A stretch of 55,948 bases of DNA from Thermogemmatispora sp. (GTDB lineage: Bacteria > Chloroflexota > Ktedonobacteria > Ktedonobacterales > Ktedonobacteraceae). The number at the start of each line of letters is the position of its first letter. Positions within the stretch are counted from its first letter, which is position 1. Below the pieces are notes generated by a model, which made no database searches, was not told where the DNA came from, and worked only from the letters and a program-made list of their open reading frames with translations. Where the stretch lies: positions 1 through 55,948 of the forward strand of contig NZ_JADGIA010000008.1 of assembly GCF_019683635.1 (NCBI RefSeq), in the 5' to 3' direction. Position numbers and translations under genes: made by a program. This document shows positions 52,580 through 55,948 of this stretch, piece after piece.

Positions 52580-53020
52580 TTACAGACCTCGCTTGCCGTC
52601 CGCCCAGTAGGGTTTCGTTTTGAGGCGCTGCCGTTCGAGGTGGTAGCGCTGCATCAGGACTTGGCGGATGGCTTGAATGCTCTGGGCGTGACCGACCAGG
52701 TAGAAGGTCTGCTCTGCCAGATTGATTCCCTCTTGCTCATGCTCAAGCCAGCGCAGGTGAGCGGCCCCAGGCTGGCCGTCAAGGCGTGGGATGATGGTCA
52801 GCTGAGGAAATAAGGTGCTGACGTCTGGATGTTCGGACGCACTGACCTCAATGACTGGGCGGAATAGGTCTGCCTGCGGGTGGGCTGCCTGGAAGGCCAG
52901 GCCAAGGCCAAGGGCGGTTTCGTCGCCGAAGAAGAGAGCGGGCGCCCCGCCTCTCTCTCGACCGCCTCGTTGCGGTGAGAGCAGAGGACGGGGTGCCCGT
53001 GTGCACAGAGAGCACCGCAT
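52580..53020 (-). pseudogene. Fragment of a siderophore-interacting (SIP/ViuB-type) FAD reductase
   Basis: Only the C-terminal NAD-binding half of a SIP protein can be read, in 146 codons. ALFFGDETALGLGLAFQAA (family GDETA motif), FRPVIEVSASEH and FYLVGHAQSIQAIRQVLMQ are visible, ending KTKPYWADGKRGL (family YWxxGxxG). The N-terminal FAD-binding half is absent: only about 110 bp separate the fragment from the next gene, and no other frame holds it. Most likely a decayed remnant. The rest of the gap 52488-53130 holds nothing else recognisable. Confidence 0.65.
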
Positions 53021-53130
53021 GCAGCACCAAGGCCGGTGGTGCCTGTAGGGAGAGGGATCTGACTTGTCGGTCTCAGGCGTGGGTCTTGCAGAGCCGGCCC
53101 GGCGCGTGTCAGGGGGGCCGTAGCCACCTC

Positions 53131-54387
53131 CTATGAGAACAGCCCCAGCTCGACCCCGAGATGGAGCACGTGGGGATTATTGCTATCCCGCTCCTGTAAG
53201 CGCTCGTAGAGCTGTTGCACCTGCTCCTTTCCCTGTCGAGATTGCATAAAGCGGGCCAGTCCCAGGGCTTCCTTGGCGCTGTGGGCGCTGGCTTCCAGTT
53301 CGTTGGCCGCCAGGTGCAGGCGGGCCTCGGTCAGAGAGAAATAGAGCTGCCAGAGCACCAGGTCTGGGGTCAGGGCTTGCCAGGCCAGGGCCAGCTCCTC
53401 GCGCGCCTGCTGCAGGAGCTGGCGGTCGCCCTGCTGCTCTCCGAAGACCAGCAGGGTTTTGGCGCGCTCGTGGTGGACGCCGGCCAGGTTCAGCTTCAGA
53501 AAGGAGCCGTCGTCTTCGGGAGGCCGGCGATAGGCCAGGGTGGTGGCCTGCTCCTGCCAGCGCCGGCATTGGCTGCGCAGCGTCTCGTCCTCGACGGCAA
53601 AGGGGGCGTGGGCGGCGGCGCTCACCAGATAGATGTTGCCCCGGAGCACCGGCTGAACGCGCTCGCTGTACTGTAAGGCGCCTTCAGCAGCCCGCTTAGC
53701 CTCGGCGGGGTTGCCATACTCTAGCTGCGCTTCGGTCAGGCTCATCCAGGTGGCGCCGGCCAGCTGGGGGTCCTCCAGCTCCTCAGCCAGGCGCAGAGCC
53801 GAGGCGTAGTAGTCGAGTACGCGCTGGCGGGCATGGGGATCACTGGCTCCCTGATCGCGCTCGATTTCGGCGGCCAGCCGGTAGTAGCGGCAGAGGAGTG
53901 CCTGCCAGGCTTCGCGGTCGTGGGATGGCGCTTGCCGGGTGGCCAGCTCCAGACGGCTCAGGCAGCGTTTCAGACGGTAGAGGTAGCTGACGAGGGTGCC
54001 CTGTCGCCGGGCCTGCCAGGCCAGGGTCAGGATGTCTTCGTAGTGGTAGTAGGCGTCTTCGGCGGCCAGCTCGCTGAGCGATTCCTGGGCGGTGGGGGTG
54101 CCGTGGGCGTCCTGGTAACCAAGGAGACGCCAGTCGAGGCCGAGCAGGGCTGGCGGAATGCGCAGGAGCTTTGCCAGGAAGATCCGACGCGCGGTATCGT
54201 TGAGCATGGCAATCGCCTCCCATTCGCGCACCGTGCGCCACTCGACGCCGGCGGCGATGGCCAGGTCTTGCTGCGTCCATCCACGTCGCTTACGGTAGCA
54301 GCTGATGACCGCACCGTGATGCGGCTGGTTGAAATCGCCGGGCGGGAAGTCGCCGTAGCGAGACCACCAGTACGTGCCAGTGATCAT
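53131..54387 (-). CDS. XRE-HTH regulator with TPR-like helical repeats
   Basis: The 418-residue protein has a helix-turn-helix near the N-terminus (RKRRGWTQQDLAIAAGVEWR and TVREWEAIAM). The rest is all-helical with TPR-like repeats, for example YASALRLAEELEDPQLAGAT and LTEAQLEYGNPAEAKRAAEG. This layout resembles peptide- or protein-sensing regulators in Gram-positive-like bacteria. The ATG at 54387 was chosen for GGGAGGAGG 10 nt upstream; 38 further in-frame codons lie in AT-rich intergenic DNA. Target unknown; the divergent 54640 gene could share the control region. Confidence 0.82.
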   Translation of the reverse strand: MITGTYWWSRYGDFPPGDFNQPHHGAVISCYRKRRGWTQQDLAIAAGVEWRTVREWEAIAMLNDTARRIFLAKLLRIPPALLGLDWRLLGYQDAHGTPTAQESLSELAAEDAYYHYEDILTLAWQARRQGTLVSYLYRLKRCLSRLELATRQAPSHDREAWQALLCRYYRLAAEIERDQGASDPHARQRVLDYYASALRLAEELEDPQLAGATWMSLTEAQLEYGNPAEAKRAAEGALQYSERVQPVLRGNIYLVSAAAHAPFAVEDETLRSQCRRWQEQATTLAYRRPPEDDGSFLKLNLAGVHHERAKTLLVFGEQQGDRQLLQQAREELALAWQALTPDLVLWQLYFSLTEARLHLAANELEASAHSAKEALGLARFMQSRQGKEQVQQLYERLQERDSNNPHVLHLGVELGLFS

Positions 54388-54491
54388 CTTTCTGGGCCTC
54401 CTCCCTTCACTGTAAGCAGTATAACCGCAATCTTTTAAATTGAAAAGACGGTACTTATGATGCTCACTTCTCCAGTGACATTTTCTGGGTA

Positions 54492-54520
54492 TTGTGAGCA
54501 CGTCATTTCTGACTTATAAT
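54492..54520 (+). promoter_or_regulatory. Candidate sigma-70 promoter of the 54640 gene, with a nearby inverted repeat
   Basis: TTGTGA (54492-54497), a 17-nt spacer and TATAAT (54515-54520) lie in the AT-rich divergent region (54388-54639). Just downstream TGAGAGA (54524-54530) and TCTCTCA (54544-54550) form a perfect inverted repeat with a 13-nt gap, a possible operator for the divergently encoded HTH regulator. Confidence 0.55.
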
Positions 54521-54639
54521 TGTTGAGAGAGGTCGATTTATGATCTCTCACTAAATTATGAATTATTGTTTCATTGCCGATCATGGCCCTCTGGCCCACA
54601 CGGCTGTGTCGGGCCGGCCAGAGGCAAAGAGAGGAAGAG

Positions 54640-54963
54640 ATGGAAAGTGATTGTCCACCGAGAGCGCCCCATGATGGCCCTGAGCCGCAAGCCGAGCGGG
54701 TGACCTCTCTCTTGCAGCAGCTAGCTGCTGAGTACGAGGCGGCGCGTCGAAGTTTGGCGCGAGCCTCGTGCGACTACAGCCGCCGGGCTTTAGTTGAGGC
54801 GCATTTGCGGGCGGTAACAGCCTGGCAGGCTGAGCTGAGCCAGATGCTAGGGGAGGCCCTGGCTCTGGCTTTGGTCAAAGCCCGTCTAGAGGAGGTTGAT
54901 CGGCGGCTGGCTGCTGAGGAAGGGGACAACGCTGTGGCGCCGGGTGAAGAGCCGTCGCTCTGA
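54640..54963 (+). CDS. Small helical protein of unknown function
   Basis: The 107-residue, Ala/Glu/Arg-rich protein is predicted to be almost entirely helical (VTSLLQQLAAEYEAARRSLA, VTAWQAELSQMLGEALALAL, ARLEEVDRRLAAEE), probably a coiled coil. No family was recognised. ATG 54640 has GAGAGG 5 nt upstream; ATG 54583 and TTG 54574 in the same frame are alternatives. It has its own likely promoter at 54492. The following 231 bp (54964-55194) show no gene. Confidence 0.6.
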   Translation: MESDCPPRAPHDGPEPQAERVTSLLQQLAAEYEAARRSLARASCDYSRRALVEAHLRAVTAWQAELSQMLGEALALALVKARLEEVDRRLAAEEGDNAVAPGEEPSL

Positions 54964-55194
54964 CTGGGTCCCATCGGCACGGCCACGCCGGTTGGTCGCT
55001 CCTGTGTTGGCTGTCTGGGCTTCTGGTCCGGTTCAGACCGGGAAGGCTCCTGCGGCTTGCTTCTGTCGAAGTGGAACATGGCGAGGGCTGGCCTCCTGTC
55101 TTCGTTGAGTTGCTACTCTTCTCTGCTGCTCTGGGTGTCTCTACCTCGGTCTTGTCAGCGATCTTGCTAGCCGGCCTGGGCGGAACGAGAGCGC

Positions 55195-55725
55195 TCAATT
55201 GAGGCTCTCGCGCCGCGGGTAGTAGCGTAGGATGCGGGCGAGGTAGCGGATGAGGCGTCGCCCCATGCGTAGCTCCAGAGGGAACGGCTGGAGGCTGCGG
55301 CAGGTCTGCAGCCGGCCCAGAGCATTTTCGCTCAAGCCCAGCAGCCAGCGGAGCTGGCGGATCTCCGGTTCACTGAAATAGAGCAAGGAGTCGGGGGCGT
55401 GTTCCAGAACCTCCTGAGTGCGGGTCTGCAGGAGTTTGATTCCTCGCTCTAGTTCGGCCAGGATCTCTAGCGTGTTGTGGTCGGCGCTATATCTTGGGGA
55501 AAGGAGGATTTCCAGCTCGCTGGTCTCCTGGGTTTCTTCCCAGCGCTGCCAGTGCTTCTGGGCGCCTGGTGAGAGCAGCTGGAAGGCCACTGTCTGGAGG
55601 TCTTCGAGGGTGCGCCCGGCGAGGACCCACTCCAGGAGCCCTGGTAGAGGGAAAAGCTGCGAGTTAGCCAGGAGCGGTCGAGGGCGCTGGCGCCTGGATG
55701 GCTGGCGACGTTTATGGCGGCTCAT
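55195..55725 (-). CDS. Basic hypothetical protein
   Basis: The 176-residue protein starts with a strongly basic tail (MSRHKRRQPSRRQRPRP) and continues as a helical protein (GLLEWVLAGRTLEDLQTVAF, LEILAELERGIKLLQTRTQE, LRMGRRLIRYLARIL). No known domain was recognised; the basic N-terminus could bind nucleic acid. The ATG at 55725 overlaps the stop of the gene upstream on the same strand (ATGA), so the two form one translational unit. Further in-frame codons upstream are Pro/Arg-rich noise. Confidence 0.6.
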   Translation of the reverse strand: MSRHKRRQPSRRQRPRPLLANSQLFPLPGLLEWVLAGRTLEDLQTVAFQLLSPGAQKHWQRWEETQETSELEILLSPRYSADHNTLEILAELERGIKLLQTRTQEVLEHAPDSLLYFSEPEIRQLRWLLGLSENALGRLQTCRSLQPFPLELRMGRRLIRYLARILRYYPRRESLN

Positions 55726-55948
55726 CGCTTGCACCCCCAGACGGTCAGAAGGCCGCAGCGCGTGCCGTATTGTTCCCATTCGGCGGGCAGGGCGGCCAGG
55801 GTCTCCTCGATCTGCTGCAGGGGGAGCTGGTTGACGCTGGCCAGGGCGGGGGCGACGCTGTGCAGGGAGGCGAGCAGGCCCTGTCGGAAGAGGGGGGCGC
55901 CGCCGGCGTTGGCCGGGCGGGGGGCCAACCACTGGGCCCCCGAACGGT
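55722..55948 (-). CDS. C-terminal part of an unknown protein, cut by the window edge
   Basis: The frame is open to the right end of the window; 74 codons are visible. The end reads NQLPLQQIEETLAALPAEWE followed by YGTRCGLLTVWGCKR. Its stop overlaps the next gene's ATG, which supports it as coding. No family was recognised and the real start lies outside. Confidence 0.55.
   Translation of the reverse strand, partial: RSGAQWLAPRPANAGGAPLFRQGLLASLHSVAPALASVNQLPLQQIEETLAALPAEWEQYGTRCGLLTVWGCKR

Noticed and set aside
52488..53130. N-terminal half of the SIP protein in another frame (simple frameshift)
   Set aside because: Other frames of this gap hold no FAD-binding-domain sequence, so a deletion is more likely than a frameshift.

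Overview
The window is GC-rich bacterial DNA carrying about 42 protein-coding genes, with no rRNA, tRNA, CRISPR array or recognisable insertion sequence. The gene content suggests a Gram-positive-like Chloroflexota of the Ktedonobacteria/Thermogemmatispora type. This rests on a giant HTH-STAND-WD40 regulator, a secreted GH15 glucodextranase-like enzyme, Thr/Pro-repeat surface proteins, a DUF5679 mini-protein, many GTG/TTG starts, and no sign of an outer membrane. The assignment is inferred from gene style, not from a marker gene.

Left part (1-22.4 kb): a repeat-rich membrane protein, a large secreted GH15 enzyme, a GerMN lipoprotein-like protein, and a sugar-lactone oxidase/PLP-aldolase pair. 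Next is a riboflavin operon (sigma factor-ribD-ribBA-ribH-ribE), then a secreted PQQ-like propeller protein, a DUF2079 membrane protein, a GntR/FCD regulator, an MFS exporter and a DUF5679 mini-protein. The riboflavin operon stands out. It starts with a SigJ/ECF41-like sigma factor gene whose ribosome-binding site lies inside an FMN riboswitch. A sequence matching the ECF41/SigJ promoter (TGTCACA-N16-CGTC) sits just upstream, so the sigma factor probably drives its own transcription while FMN limits translation.

Middle part (22.6-45.1 kb): a catabolic island. On the minus strand are VOC, SMP-30, FAH-family, ABM and SDR genes. On the plus strand are an extradiol dioxygenase, an FAD monooxygenase and an ACMSD-like amidohydrolase; a berberine-bridge-type FAD oxidase lies on minus; then an SDR, a complete LIV-type ABC transporter (with the two ATPases fused) and a second FAH-family enzyme lie on plus. 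A 1269-residue XRE-HTH/STAND/14-WD40 protein sits between the first two arms. Four copies of a 69-70 bp promoter module precede the four transcription units. Each copy has three CGGAA direct repeats, then GGTAGTGA, then exactly 19 nt, then TACACTG. They define a local regulon that looks like uptake and meta-cleavage-type breakdown of an aromatic compound.

Right part (45.4-52.5 kb): a yhf-type operon (yhfZ, a yhfY-like PRD gene, yhfU, yhfT, php/yhfV, yhfS, yhfX), known from Escherichia coli but functionally unassigned. It has a clear sigma-70-type promoter and a perfect palindromic operator at the start site, and lacks yhfW. The right edge holds a fragment of a siderophore-interacting protein, an HTH-TPR regulator and three unknown genes, one of them cut by the window end.
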